Position numbers and translations under genes: made by a program. The notes under the pieces are model-generated. The model did no database searches, was not told where the DNA came from, and was given only the letters and a program-made list of their open reading frames with translations. 64,000 bases of DNA from Wallemia ichthyophaga EXF-994. Lineage: Eukaryota > Basidiomycota > Wallemiomycetes > Wallemiales > Wallemiaceae. Position 1 is the stretch's first letter; each line of letters starts with the position of its first letter. The stretch lies in assembly GCF_000400465.1 (NCBI RefSeq), contig NW_008806276.1, positions 248,001-312,000 on the forward strand, written 5' to 3'. Of this stretch, positions 23,631 to 37,878 are shown piece after piece.

Positions 23631-25737
23631 TTACTCAATAAGCATACTCTCCTCGTCATCTAGATGGCGCGTCATATCGATGTTGCTATTGCTCTGACTG
23701 AGAATAGACGAGTCATCGCGGAAGGAGAGTGTGTTATTAGTGTGATTGGTGTGGTTGGTATTGTTATTGTTATCACCACCTACTCCCCCTACCCTCCACG
23801 CTTCCGGCAGGCGATTGAATTTCTCCGCCGACGTAGCGCGCACATTGCAGCTGACTGCCAACTTGAGCAACTCCGTCGTCATAGCGTCACCTGGGAGTAT
23901 GGAGAGGGATTTGTGATAGACCTCGATGGCGTCTTCCATCTCGCCTAGCTCATTGTGGACGAGTCCGAGAGTGGTGAGTGTGGCAGTACATGAATCATCG
24001 ACCTGCAGCGCGCGCAGGAGACTCGCCTTGCTTTGTGCTAACTGCTTCAGCTTGCGCTGCGCCTGTCCGAGACCGAGATAGGTAGTTGCGGTGGTTTTGT
24101 GTGCGTGTGTAAGTGAATCTTCCTGTACATCAACACCCCCTTCCAACCCCTCCAGCTCGAGCGTCCTGCCGAAATACTCCACTGCTTTGCTATACTCCAT
24201 ATTGAAGTAGCTCACGACGCCCATCTCGTGGTAGACCGCGGGGTCGTTGGTGCAAATAGACAGTGCACCCGCGAGGAATCCCATCGCAACACCGTTGTTC
24301 GCCAGCTGGATATGCTGCATTGCTATGTAGAGCAAGGCGAGGTGCGTGCCCGGAAACAGTCTACTCGCTGTCGAGTAAGCCGTAATGGCGCTGTCATGCT
24401 CACCCTCGAGTGCGAAAGCATGTCCGAATGCTATCCACGCCGGCTGGAAGCGCGGATCCATAAGGCTGGATTTAGACAAGTACCGGCGCGCTTCCTGGTA
24501 GTAGCTGCCGAGATAGTAGTACACGCCGACGGCGTACCACGACACCGCACTGTCAGGGTCCGTCTCGATGAGCTGGTGAGCGAGCAGAAAAAGCGAGCTG
24601 CGCAGATTGGGTAGGTGCTGCATGCACGCTATGTGTAGTGGAAGGGTTGTTGGGTGGGATGGGTGGTGTTTGAGGATGCTATGAGGCTTTATTGAGTGTT
24701 TCTAACTAAATTGGTAAATCTCTCACTCACTCTGTTGTCTGCTTGAAACACTCCCCATATCTCAGCTGTGAGTAGAGCGAATCGGCTCGCGATTGCAATA
24801 TATCGACATTCTGCTCAAAGCCATACTTCTCCAAACACAGCTCATCGCGCGATCTGTCGATATGCGCTGCATGCGCGGGATTTTTCTTCAGCTGCGTCGT
24901 GTACATCAACTTAACGAAATCGCTATCATGCTCAATCTGCTCTTTGTAGTGAAGGGACTGCACGAAGTGCCACTCCTCCTCGTCAGACAACATAGAACCA
25001 CCGACTAGTTTGATAAAAGCGTCGTAATTCTTCACGTCGAGAGAGAGAGCTTCGATGAAAGACTCTTTAGCCTTATCAGGGCTGTTGAGGTGGAGGTGGA
25101 TGAGACCTCGCAGGTGACAGAGGGAGGACTCAATCTTAATCCCGCCATCGTGACACTTTACGTTATAGCCGTGATTTGGGTCTTTGTTGAAAGGGTTGGT
25201 GTCGCCGAGCAGCTCTAGCGCTTCGTGCCACTTGCCGAGCCTGAGCTGAGACTGGGCAGTGAGGTATCTGCAAAAGACAGAAATTTGGTATAAGCGTACG
25301 AAATCGCCGTTCATGTTGAAAGGATTAGTGAGAAGCTGCTCAGCACGTAGGTAAGAGTGGGTGTAGAAGTAAATCTGAGCCAACCAGAACGCGTCATTTG
25401 GGTCATTTGTGAGGTGTAAGCATTTATCGCCCCAGAATTGAGCGGTCGTGTATAGATGCTGCATCATTGCGTCGTGTCGCCATAGCCGGAGTTTATCGAT
25501 GAGCTGAGAGTCGGTGGATTGAGGTGGGAGGAGGTTAATTGAGTCGTCGTGGCCGCCAGTTTCATCGTAGTTCAAGTCAAAATCCACTGCAGCGCTCCTT
25601 GAAATCTGTGGAGAAGCACTGAGGATTGAGTAGTTGGGGGAATTGAATAGCCTCTTCACAGAAGGCGATGGTACAAATTTTGATTGAATGGGCTTCGTGG
25701 GCGTGTTCATCGTTGTTGAATGAATACCTTGGTTCAT
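23631..25737 (-). CDS. CDC16: Anaphase-promoting complex TPR subunit Cdc16/Cut9 (APC6)
   Basis: Predicted 684-aa TPR scaffold of the APC/C ubiquitin ligase. Exons are 23631..24678 and 24731..25737. Splicing (phase 2) joins the two TPR halves at [24 protein letters not shown], a Cdc16 landmark. Others are [54 protein letters not shown], and [23 protein letters not shown]-like helices continue to about residue 590, then an Asn/Thr-rich tail ends in DDEESMLIE. The ATG at 25735-25737 overlaps the ATG of the divergent zinc-finger gene; a second Met 9 codons in (25710) is an alternative. Confidence 0.92.
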
Positions 25738-26080
25738 GTCGACAACCACGACAGCCACGACAACCACCACGGATACTGAGAATTTCAAGCTAGACGGAGC
25801 TAATAAGACACTTAAAAGGACTTTTATCTACAAATACAAAAGACCAAAATCTTCTCATTTACTTGAAAAACGAGCTAGCAGTGGTAATACAAGCACACCT
25901 AACACAACCTTGAAATCATTCAAGTGCTCAATTTGTGATCAATTCTTCTCCAGGAATCACGATCTAAAGAGACATCAGAGAATCCACACGGATTTTAAGC
26001 CATTTAACTGTAATTGTGGCAAGTCATTTAGTAGAAAAGACGCTTTAAAGAGGCATTTACTGGTAAAAGGATGTCATTGA
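25736..26080 (+). CDS. Small C2H2 zinc-finger protein
   Basis: Predicted 114-aa protein with a Thr-rich start ([17 protein letters not shown]), a basic linker and two fingers at the C-terminus. Finger 1 is canonical ([21 protein letters not shown]). Finger 2 is an atypical fungal type, [16 protein letters not shown], with a shortened C-x-C knuckle and a final Cys-His. The tandem fingers with FSR-x-D-x-L-KRH contacts suggest a sequence-specific DNA-binding regulator. It has only one Met, so the start overlaps the CDC16 start. Its last codons overlap the next ORF by 10 bp. Confidence 0.72.
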   Translation: MSTTTTATTTTTDTENFKLDGANKTLKRTFIYKYKRPKSSHLLEKRASSGNTSTPNTTLKSFKCSICDQFFSRNHDLKRHQRIHTDFKPFNCNCGKSFSRKDALKRHLLVKGCH

Positions 26081-26556
26081 ATGATTATATCAGTAGTACA
26101 CATGGATATACACCCTCAAACACCCAAATTATTCAAAACATACTAAGCATTCAATTGAGACATTTCATTGATTCAGCGACGAGCAAGGGGATTTCTATTG
26201 ATATCGCTCTTAAATTGCTTGATAGGTGTGAGCATACACACAGCCATACTCTGAACATATTGCAGCACCTACACCTAGAAGATATCCCAGACACTCTAAA
26301 CTCACTCGCACTAGACTTTCTCCATCACCTCATCGCAATTTCCATCGTCTACCAAGCAGAGCATCCAATCCATAAACCCTCTCCAGCCATCCCTATTTCT
26401 TCTCCCTTTACTGTACGCGGCTTGGAGGAGGGGGAGGACAACTCTGAACACTCCCAACACACCCTTCACTCCCACTCTATCCAAGCTGCGTATTTGGAAT
26501 ATCAGCGTATCTCCAACCGCCACCATCTTAACAAGAAGACCATCCATCTCCTCTGA
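26071..26556 (+). CDS. Unknown 161-aa ORF overlapping the zinc-finger gene
   Basis: A 161-aa ORF whose ATG (26071) lies inside the zinc-finger gene's end; the overlap is 10 bp (ATGTCATTGA). It has no other Met. The first 90 residues are hydrophobic-helical (IIQNILSIQLRHFIDSA; ALKLLDRCEHTHSHTLNIL). The rest is polar and His-rich (HSQHTLHSHS). I recognise no family. It could be a second cistron, a separately transcribed gene, or the C-terminal part of the zinc-finger protein reached by a frame change; no splice junction with correct phase was found. Confidence 0.45.
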   Translation: MSLNDYISSTHGYTPSNTQIIQNILSIQLRHFIDSATSKGISIDIALKLLDRCEHTHSHTLNILQHLHLEDIPDTLNSLALDFLHHLIAISIVYQAEHPIHKPSPAIPISSPFTVRGLEEGEDNSEHSQHTLHSHSIQAAYLEYQRISNRHHLNKKTIHLL

Positions 26557-26617
26557 CACTCTAGAATATGTATAAATACTCTCATAAATACTCTATAACA
26601 CTCTATGACTCCCCATC

Positions 26618-28916
26618 TTACTCATCACCTTCCTCTCTCTCGCTCTTCTTGGACTTGGTAGGCAACCCGCTAAACTTCATGCGCAGCGTGTTGTATTTCT
26701 TCACCTGCGCCAGACTCACCGACGGCCGAACCTTATCGAGCGCGCAGCTGAAGTGGTCTGCGAGGACGACAACGGGGACTTGAGTGTCAGTTTGAGCGTC
26801 GGTGTGAGCATCAGAAATAAGCGTCTGTCTGAGCGCTAAAACAGCCGCCTCCCTAACCAGTGCGGCAAGATCCGCACCCGAGAAGCCATAGCAGCGATCC
26901 GAAGCGATGAGATGATCCACCTTAGCGATTTCACTTGGGTGAATAGGTGTGTTAGTAGCGAGAGTCCGCACAATCAACACGCGTTCTTCAGCACTTGGAA
27001 GATCGACATAGAGCAATTTATCCAATCGACCTGGTCTCACCATAGCAGGATCTATAATATCAGGTCGGTTAGTAGCCCCAATAACGAACACCTGCTTGCG
27101 CGACTCGAGCCCATCGAGTTCAGTGAGAAGGGTGTTAACAACGCGACTTGAGCTTTCGCTGAGGTTATCGTCGCGTCGCGGCACCAATGCGTCCAGCTCG
27201 TCGAAGAAGATGACGCAAGGAGATGAGGAGCGAGCGCGTATGAACACCTGCCGTATCGCGCGCTCACTCTCACCCACATACTTGTTGAGTAGCTCGGGGC
27301 CTTTGACGGAGATGAAATTGGCGCGACTCTCGTTCGCGACTGCCTTCGCGAGCAACGTCTTACCGCAGCCAGGAGGTCCCCACAGGAGCACACCGCATGG
27401 GGCATGGATCCCTATCGAGGTGAATAGCTCGGGTTTGCGGATCGGTTGAACTATTGCCATGTGCAACTCGTCGCGCGTCGCGTGCAACGCTCCTATATCC
27501 CCCCACGTCACATCGGGTACCGTCGCAAATCCCTCACGCTTGCTGCTCGGTTGAACTATCTTAAGGGCTGCGTCAAAATCCCCGAACTCTATCGATAGCC
27601 GCTCGAGTTGGGTGTCTGTGAGTGGAGCTGGGTGTGTGAGGAGGAAGTGTGCGATGGTTGACTGTTTGGGGAGGTGATTGACGAGTGATTGCAGCGAAGA
27701 GAGTTGCGTACTCTGATTTTCATCAAGCTCACCACTAGTCGTTACATCCATACTCATCTCACCACTCTCATCGGCTAGCTGCTTGAAGATGCGTTTCACT
27801 GCAATCACGCCAGCTGCACCAGTAAGAGCACTAAGATCAGCACCTACGTATCCAGGAGTAGATTTAGCGAGAGCTTTGAAGTCAAAACTGCCTGCGAGTT
27901 TCAACCTAGCGCATAAAACACGCAAGATACTTTCACGGCCACTGTCATCGGGAACACCCATACAAATCTCATGATCAAAACGACCAGCGCGACGAAGAGC
28001 AGGATCAAGACTATCAGGACGATTTGTAGCGCCAATGATGATGATTGGACGATTATCAGTCTTATCCCAACTCAGATCGTCTATGCAAGTGAGTAATTGA
28101 GCAACTATCCTTCTTTCCATTTCGCGTTGAGCATTTTCACGTTTTGGGGTGATTGCGTCAATTTCATCAATGAATAATAAGCATGGAGCGTGTGAGGCAG
28201 CTTCTTGGAAAGTGTCTCTGATAGTTTTTTCACTTTCACCACTCATACCACTAACAATTGAAGGAGCAGATATTGAGAGAAAAGGAACAGCCATTTCGCC
28301 TGCTATTGCATTGGCTAGTAGAGTTTTACCACAGCCAGGTGGACCGTGGAGGAGAACGCCGCGTGGAGGTTGTACACCTGTGTGGAGGTAAACTTCTGGG
28401 TGAGTAAGCGGCATTGCAACCAATTCGAGCATTCTCTCTACACACTCATTTATACCGCCTAAATCGGTGAGACGGGCGGTAGGCGGAGTAGTATCGATAG
28501 AAGACTGAGAAGATTGATTCCGAGAGCGTTTTGAGTTGTTGGTGGTGGTGGAAGATTTTTTACGCTTTTTGGTAGCATCCTGGGGAATTTCTGAGGGGGC
28601 AGCTATGGGTGTTTCTGTGGGTGCCTCCGGGGCGTTTTCCGGAGGATTTTCTAAAGGATTTTCCAGGCCATTTTCAATGCTAGCTTCAACACCACCTTGT
28701 ACATCTTTCAAATTGTTTTTACGGGCGCCGCCAACTTGCTCCCTGGCCGCAGCCTCGACAGCCATCGCAGCAGCGTGGGCAGCAGAACCAGCAGGTGGAG
28801 TAGCAACCCTGGAACGAGACTGGGACCAAAGATCCTGCATGGACCTGTTAAGAGATGAAGATGGCTGAGATTTGAGAGGAGTGGAGTGAGTAACAGAGAA
28901 TACTCACAGTGGACAT
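26618..28916 (-). CDS. RIX7: AAA-ATPase Rix7/NVL, ribosome biogenesis
   Basis: Predicted 751-aa tandem AAA ATPase that extracts assembly factors from pre-60S particles in the nucleolus. Exons are 26618..28864 and 28908..28916; the first coding exon is nine bases (Met-Ser-Thr). An Ala/Glu/Pro-rich N-terminal region holds a basic KKRKKSSTTTNNSKRSR nuclear signal. D1 starts at LTDLGGINECVERMLELV. It has Walker A HGPPGCGKTLL, Walker B CLLFIDEIDA and ATNRPDSLDPALRRAGRFD. D2 has WGDIGALHATRDEL, GPPGCGKTLLAKAVANES, VIFFDELDALVPRR and ATNRPDIIDPAMVRPGRLD. Domain order and linker match Rix7/NVL better than Cdc48. Confidence 0.93.
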
Positions 28917-29147
28917 GATGGTGGAATTAGAAAGATAAGCTTATTAAATAAAAATATTTAATGATCTAATCAGTGTAGTAGCCACGTGACAAGCATGGCT
29001 AGGCGAATTAGTGGGGAGGCTTGTAATTTTGAATATAAAAGAAAGAATAATAGGAAAGACTAGTAAAAAGAAATTGACTTGAAATATTCAAGTAAAGTTT
29101 AAAATTCAAGGGAGACACCTTGTCAACAGCCACCACCACGATACACT
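28917..29147. promoter_or_regulatory. Divergent promoter of RIX7 and GSK3
   Basis: A 231-bp interval between divergent starts. CACGTG (28983-28988) is an E-box 67 bp from the RIX7 ATG. TATAAAA (29034-29040) is oriented toward GSK3, 108 bp upstream of its ATG. Confidence 0.5.
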
Positions 29148-30380
29148 ATGTCCAGCAGCACAACCCCATTCAACAAATCGAATACATTGGATGAACCTCA
29201 TAAGGTAGTCAAAGTAGATGCCAGCGATGGCAGATCTGGCGATAATCTTGAAATATCCTACACTTCGTGCAAAGTAGTCGGCAATGGCTCGTTTGGTGTT
29301 GTTTTCGCTGCTAAATTAATTTCACCAAGGGAAGAAGACATTGCCGTTAAAAAGGTTTTGCAGGATAAGAGGTTTAAGGTGAGTGATTGGGGTACATGCA
29401 ATCACCCATCTTACACGCCTTAGAACCGTGAACTACAGATCATGCGTATCGTCAACCACCCGAACGTTGTCAACTTGAAAGCTTTCTTCTACTCTTCAGG
29501 CGACAAACCCGCTAGAGATGAAGTTTATCTCAATTTGGTGCTCGAATTCGTTCCAGAGACCGTTTACCGTGCTTCACGTCATTACTCAAAGTTGAAGCAG
29601 ACTATGCCAATGATACACGTTAAGCTCTACATGTATCAGCTACTCCGCTCACTTGCTTACATTCACTCCTCTGGTATTTGTCATAGAGACATCAAACCGC
29701 AGAACCTTCTCCTGAATGTAAACACGGGTGAACTCAAGTTATGCGATTTTGGTTCGGCTAAAATGCTCATCCCAGGTGAGCCAAATGTTAGTTACATCTG
29801 TTCGAGGTACTACAGAGCCCCTGAACTCATTTTTGGTGCAACTAACTATACTACTGCTATCGATATCTGGTCCACTGGTTGCGTCATGGCTGAGCTCATG
29901 CTCGGTCAACCTCTTTTCCCAGGTGAATCAGGTATCGACCAGCTAGTCGAAATCATCAAAATCTTGGGTACACCTACCAGAGATCAAATTAAGACTATGA
30001 ATCCAAACTACATGGAACACAAGTTCCCTCAAATTAAACCTCACCCCTTCAACAAAGTCTTTAGACCAAAGACTCCTCAAGATAGCGTCGATCTCATTAC
30101 TCAGTTGCTCCAATACACCCCCGAACAGAGATTAACTGCTATCGACGCCATGTGTCATCCCTTCTTCGACGAATTAAGACAGCCTGATGGGAAGCTACCA
30201 AATGGTAACCCCTTCCCTCCCCTATTTAACTTTACAAAGGAGGAATTATCCATCAAACCTGAATTAAATGACACCCTCGTCCCGTCATTCGCCAGAAGCT
30301 CCCTTCAATCTGATATGGGAATCGATCTAAACAACTTTGATCCTATACCACTTGATCAAATGCGTCTTTCAATTGAGTAG
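29148..30380 (+). CDS. GSK3: Glycogen synthase kinase-3 (shaggy-type)
   Basis: Predicted 395-aa protein kinase. Exons are 29148..29378 and 29424..30380, with a 45-nt intron. Features include [35 protein letters not shown], with the catalytic Lys and the GSK3 [12 protein letters not shown] block across the splice; [12 protein letters not shown]; and DFGSAK. The activation loop [20 protein letters not shown] has the regulatory Tyr, and [20 protein letters not shown] follows. The end, [20 protein letters not shown], is fungal-specific. Fungal GSK3s control stress, differentiation and meiosis; which of these applies is not shown by the sequence. Confidence 0.96.
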
Positions 30381-30672
30381 TAATTCTAAATGCATTCCAC
30401 TCTCTCTTTACAATCGCATGTATCATCAAACACCTGGCACATATTAACATGACACTTATGAACATGGCACTCATTCACCCATCACATGATATATTTCCTT
30501 AGCACCTACTCTGCTCACCTATCTCTATCCTATAACGACCTTCTCTCTACTTGATTTTTCTTCATCAAATAGTCAACTTTTTATTGTTATTTTCAAAATA
30601 CATAGTTAAATTCCTAAGTGTTGGTATGTATTTGTACATGGTGTAAAATTTTCATAATTGGTATCCCTCCCT

Positions 30673-32243
30673 TTAACTCTTCTGTATCCTGAATCCACAC
30701 ATCTGCCACGATCCAAGCTTGTCTTCCGCAGACTCACACTCCAACTTCCTCTCGTTCGACCATGTCTTAGCTCCGACAAGCTTCCTCCCACCTGGACAAA
30801 ACTCGGCTTCGTTTCCGTCCTCCCAACCAAAAATCACCTCGAGGAATTTATCCACCGATGCTCTTCTGTTGAGATCCATCGACCACTCTTTAACTTGGGT
30901 ATCGAATTTATCCTTGCTCGACCAGGGGGAGTGTGGTTGGGAGTGAATGTGGGTATTGACTTTTCCATTTTCACTCCCGACAACCTTGCTGGTAAACTCA
31001 TCCCACAGCCAGTCAGCGCTTTCGGACACCATCGTCGACAGCGACTGGAGTATCATTCTGAAACGGTAATCACGTTCATACGGCGACAGCGACTCGATAG
31101 CCCGCGTAACTGTCTTGATAAAGTGTTCAGCATGTGGCTTTTTCATCCAGGGCTCCAGCCTCGCATCCCGCATATCCATCTTACGTTCTGGGGTGAAAGA
31201 GCGAGCTGGAAAGCTACCTCTGATAACAGGAGACTGTACAATGTTCTAGTAGACGATACCAAGACAGCGTCAGATTTGTTAAACACAACAAAATACATAA
31301 CACCCACCTTGCCGTCATACAGGACAATCGCAGAGGCTATGATAGACAGCGGGGAGCTGTTGATGGTGTGTGCGGTGAGGACCTGTAACGCGTTAGAATC
31401 GGGTGCTTTCAAGTTAACCGTCTCTACCTCCTCATACACCTGCTCGAGATCCGTGTGCGAGTGCTTCTTCTGCCGCTGAGCTCTCTGTGCCATCTCGGGG
31501 TTCGAGAGGGGGATAGGAACCTGTCCCGCGGCGAATTGGTACGTGCGCTCATAGATTTCCAGATGGCCATCGCGTCTCAGCACTCTAAAAGCTTCGTCGA
31601 GGACATGGTAGAACTGCACCTCCGGTATACCTAGTGCGACGAAACGCATATTGACGAAATCGAATGACATATCCTCAAAAGGCCATTTATCGAGGAAGTT
31701 TGCAATTAGCCAGTTAACGCGATGGGGGAGGCTATCGTCCTGGCTCAGGTAAGCCGGATTTGGCTGTATCGGAGCGAGATCCATGCCCCAGAATTCTGCG
31801 TGTTTCCACGTCTGCGACATTTCCAGGCACCAAGTACCAGTCCCGCAGCCGATATCGAGAACGCGGAATGGCTGTGCGTTGTGTGTGTGCGCGCTATGTA
31901 CCGGAAACCTCATTATATTCGAACCTTCTCTGTAGCTCTTCAGTGTACTGTGCCACATTTGATCCATTTCAATCGCCTGTAACGTGTAGCTCGTCGGCCA
32001 CGGTGCACGGTCTCCCCAGTTATGGTATGGCCTGTGTCCACGTACGCGTACCAGCTCACTCGGCGCATACGCAGACACCCAATGTCCATCATCCAGCTGC
32101 TGCGATATAAACTTGCTTCGTAGCGGCGCTCGCACACTGCCTTCTCGCATTTCCGTCGGTACTACTCCTGCTGGTGGTGTTCTCACTACGCGCTTGTCAG
32201 CTGCTTCCCCTCCTCTCCCGCATCGCCCTACTTTGCGTGTCAC
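30673..32243 (-). CDS. Class I SAM-dependent methyltransferase, unknown substrate
   Basis: Predicted 502-aa protein. Exons are 30673..31245 and 31308..32243; the 62-nt intron is phase 0 and follows IVLYDGK. The Rossmann methyltransferase core starts with FRVLDIGCGTGTWCLEMS (motif I), then FWGMDLAP (acidic end of strand 2), FDFVNMRFVALGIP and LDEAFRVLRRDGHLEIYE (motif IV-VI region). The N-terminal RPYHNWGDRAPWPTSYTLQA and long C-terminal extension are not diagnostic to me. It resembles broad fungal methyltransferase-domain proteins. A perfect CRE palindrome lies 29 bp upstream of its ATG. Confidence 0.7.
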
Positions 32244-32271
32244 CCGGCCAATCTTAAGTTGAACGAGCGTA

Positions 32272-32279
32272 TGACGTCA
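32272..32279. promoter_or_regulatory. CRE palindrome TGACGTCA
   Basis: A perfect 8-bp CREB/ATF-type site between the methyltransferase start (32243, minus strand) and the SEC18 stop codon (32348). Its placement suggests control of the methyltransferase gene, whose promoter is only about 100 bp. Confidence 0.45.
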
Positions 32280-32347
32280 ATGTCAATGTCACAAGATGAA
32301 ATTTATTTATTTTACAAACAACCGCAGCGCGACGTGACGCGAAGAAT

Positions 32348-35228
<2,881 letters not shown>

Positions 35229-35288
35229 GATAGTTACGATAAGCGTTGCGTTGTGACTTTGAACTGATTACGCAATTAAGAATATAAA

Positions 35289-36581
35289 ATGGTTCTCAGA
35301 AGAGCACCAGAATTAGATGATGGCTCGTGTAGGCTCCTTGGTCTGTTATATTCCTTATATTCGGCACCTTATCTAATCGTTGTCGTCGCACAGGCCCAGT
35401 CGCTTTGGGCGTACAGGCGTTGATGGGCTTAATCGTGATAGGTGCACTCGTATTCAAGCGTTACAGGGAATCTATCAGGCGTCCGTGGAAAGTTTGGTGG
35501 GTTACTCGTACTAGCGGTCGTAGAATACTCCTCACGCTGGCCACAGGCTCTGCGACGTTTCCAAGCAGATTATCGGACAAGGTTGGCGTTTTCATGCTTA
35601 AAATATCACTACTAAATACCCACAGCCTTCGTACACGCTTTCAACCTACTCGTTTCTGATCTATTCGCTGTTCATGGCGGTAGAAATCCATGCAGTGGCT
35701 ACTTTCTTAATATCTCTATAGACACTACTGTTGGCGTACTCATCATTTATGGCCTTATGAAGCTATTCCACTGGATCCTCGTCACAAAGCTCAACAAGCA
35801 GCGCTTCCATTCCGGTCACTATGGTTCTCCGCCTTCTATTCTCTGTGCGTTTCTTATCGAAGCTGGAAATCCTCACTGACTTCCTCAAGCCTGGCTACTC
35901 CAACTATCAGTCTACGTACTCATCCTCACCCTCATGAAGCTCCTCGTCGTAGCTTCGTTGGCCCTTTTCCCCTTCATTTTCAGCGTTTCCGACTTCCTCC
36001 TCGATGAAATGGGTCCAAATGCTCAAGTTATCATTTCAATGTGTGTCTGGCCACTTATTATGAACGTTATGCAGGTATGTCTATTCAATCACCCGCTCAA
36101 ACACGCTAATTCGCTAATTTTCACCGATTCTTACCAGTTCTGGCTCATTGACTCCCTAATTAAATCGAAAACAACCCCTCAAGACAACGGATTCAGAGCG
36201 CAGACTTCCCTTGATGATTTCGACGTCGGTGATGACGACGATGATGACGACACTGAACATCAACGCTTCCTCACAAAACCAAATCCAGACGACGAAGAAG
36301 AGGTAGGTGATGAAGGTGAAGGTGATGATTCGCGGAGCATGGAGGAAGGGAGACGGCGTGATGATGGCGGGGATGATAAGGATGGCGGAGGTAGGAGTAA
36401 TAGTGTTTATCCACTCACGTCAACAGACGGCGCAAACAACAGCAGCACCTCTGAATATAAATCGGCGTCCTCTAACAAAAGATACAGTAGTCAAGAACAC
36501 ATTCCCCTCAATCATCTCTCGTTTCACTCCACTTTCCGACAAAGAATCATCACGCATAAGTTAAATCAAGTTGTATTTTAA
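35289..36581 (+). CDS. STIMATE/TMEM110-like vacuolar or ER membrane protein
   Basis: Predicted 345-aa multi-pass membrane protein. Exons are 35289..35340, 35394..35496, 35547..35581, 35626..35844, 35890..36074 and 36138..36581. Segments in order are ALGVQALMGLIVIGALVF (TM1), WLCDVSKQIIGQAFVHAFNL, NPCSGYFLNISIDTTVGVLI, GLMKLFHWIL, HYGSPPSI, SWLLQLSVYVLILTLMKLLV and NVMQFWLIDSLIK. This order matches the TMEM110/STIMATE family, whose animal member tunes store-operated calcium entry at ER-plasma membrane junctions. The fungal role is not known to me. The C-terminal 140 residues are very acidic and Ser-rich. The 63-nt last intron is in frame and stop-free. Confidence 0.8.
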
Positions 36582-36609
36582 TGATGCATAATACAAATAA
36601 TCATTACAA

Positions 36610-37800
36610 TCACTTTTTAGCCTGTCCTAAACCGGAAGCGTGTGACGTGGCTACTTGGATAGTGCGTGCCATTGTTGAACGTACCTTTCCATCTTCAAGG
36701 GCGAGAAGACCAGCGATAGTACAACCACCAGGTGCTGGATAGGGTTAAATGGGAAGAGGAAGAGATACAGCGACTTACTTGTGACGCTATCCTTGAGTGC
36801 AGCTGGATGAACGCCTGTCTCCAACACCATCCTTGCGATTCCTTGCATGGCTAGAAGTGTTTAGTGGGCTTGATTAGGATATCAAGTAACTCACACTGCG
36901 CAGCTAGCTCTACAGCTTCAGCCCTTGGCAATCCCATCATAACACCACCATCTGCCATTGCTTCTAAGACTGTCACAGCAAATGCCGGACCAGAGCCACA
37001 AAGAGCAGTGCACGCGTCAAAGTGCTTCTCTTCAAGGAATCTGCAACGTCCAATTGAGCGGAAAATAGCTAAAATGAGTTCCTTTTCGAATACCCAGTCG
37101 GTAGGGAGTGCTGAAACAACTGTCATACCTTCGCGTATCTACCGAGTGTGAGAGAAATGTAGTAAACGCATAAGATAACCACCTTGCATGGAGTATTTGG
37201 CATTGCCCTCACGACCTTTGTAGACTTTGGGACCCAAGAGTGAATCTGAGTGATAGTGACACCAGCCAAAATCGAAATGAGAAGCTTATTAGCGAGGGCT
37301 TCTTGCATTCCAGGTTCATTGAGAATCGTGTGAGCCATTTGAGGTTTGGCGCTGATTTAAACTTTAGTCTAATATCACAATCGAGCGCGTATCGTAACTA
37401 ACCATAGCAATACCACGTCAGAATCGCGTACAGCATCGACATTAACACCGCCGCCTTGTAAGATATTTACTTGTTTGCCTGCGTCTCCCAAAAGGTCAAA
37501 AGTCTTGCGCAGAGATTTGGCACTTTCACTCCTGTTGACAGTACAGAGGAATTTCGAAGGCAAGCAAGACTCTTTAGCTTCCATGATAGCTTGTGAAGAG
37601 GAAATGTCAATTGGGGTAGAAGTACCAGACGCGTCGTCGGTATTGAGCTGGGAAGTAGACATTGAGTTGCGAGTGTTGAGACCGTCGATCACGCCGGAGA
37701 GTACGGCGACACCCATAGTACCACAGCCTTTGAAAACGAGTTAGAATCGTTTGCTAGGATTACGCTAGCAGCCACCTAATACACAGAGACGATAACCCAT
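36610..37800 (-). CDS. PRO3: Pyrroline-5-carboxylate reductase
   Basis: Predicted 319-aa NAD(P)H enzyme that completes proline synthesis. Exons are 36610..36734, 36779..36850, 36895..37138, 37183..37351, 37403..37727 and 37776..37800. The dinucleotide-binding start LCVLGCGTMGVAVLSGV spans the first splice. Then come VVLLCAKPQMAHTIL, SILAGVTITQI, VVRAMPNTPCKIREGMTVVS, ALCGSGPAFAVTVLEAMADG, and [29 protein letters not shown], the substrate-site signature. An insertion of about 35 residues rich in Ser/Thr sits after the first beta-alpha unit. Proline is a compatible solute in some osmotolerant fungi, but no osmotic element was identified. Confidence 0.95.
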
Positions 37801-37878
37801 AATTTGAAAGAGAAGGTTGAGAGCAACGAGTGAAATGGGGAAAATGCTTCTTAATTCATTACCACCATCATCTACCAA

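Noticed and set aside
25735-25788. N-terminal extension of the CDC16 frame with a Val-rich segment resembling a signal anchor
   Set aside because: It is the antisense of the Thr codon run of the zinc-finger gene. Cdc16 is a soluble TPR protein, so Met 25737 is the better start.
30658-31479. 273-aa plus-strand ORF
   Set aside because: Antisense to the methyltransferase exons; composition is typical of a shadow frame.
35679-35722. Candidate intron in the STIMATE-like gene (GTAGAA to ATAG)
   Set aside because: Reading through keeps the conserved segment NPCSGYFLNISIDTTVGV, so the sequence is coding.
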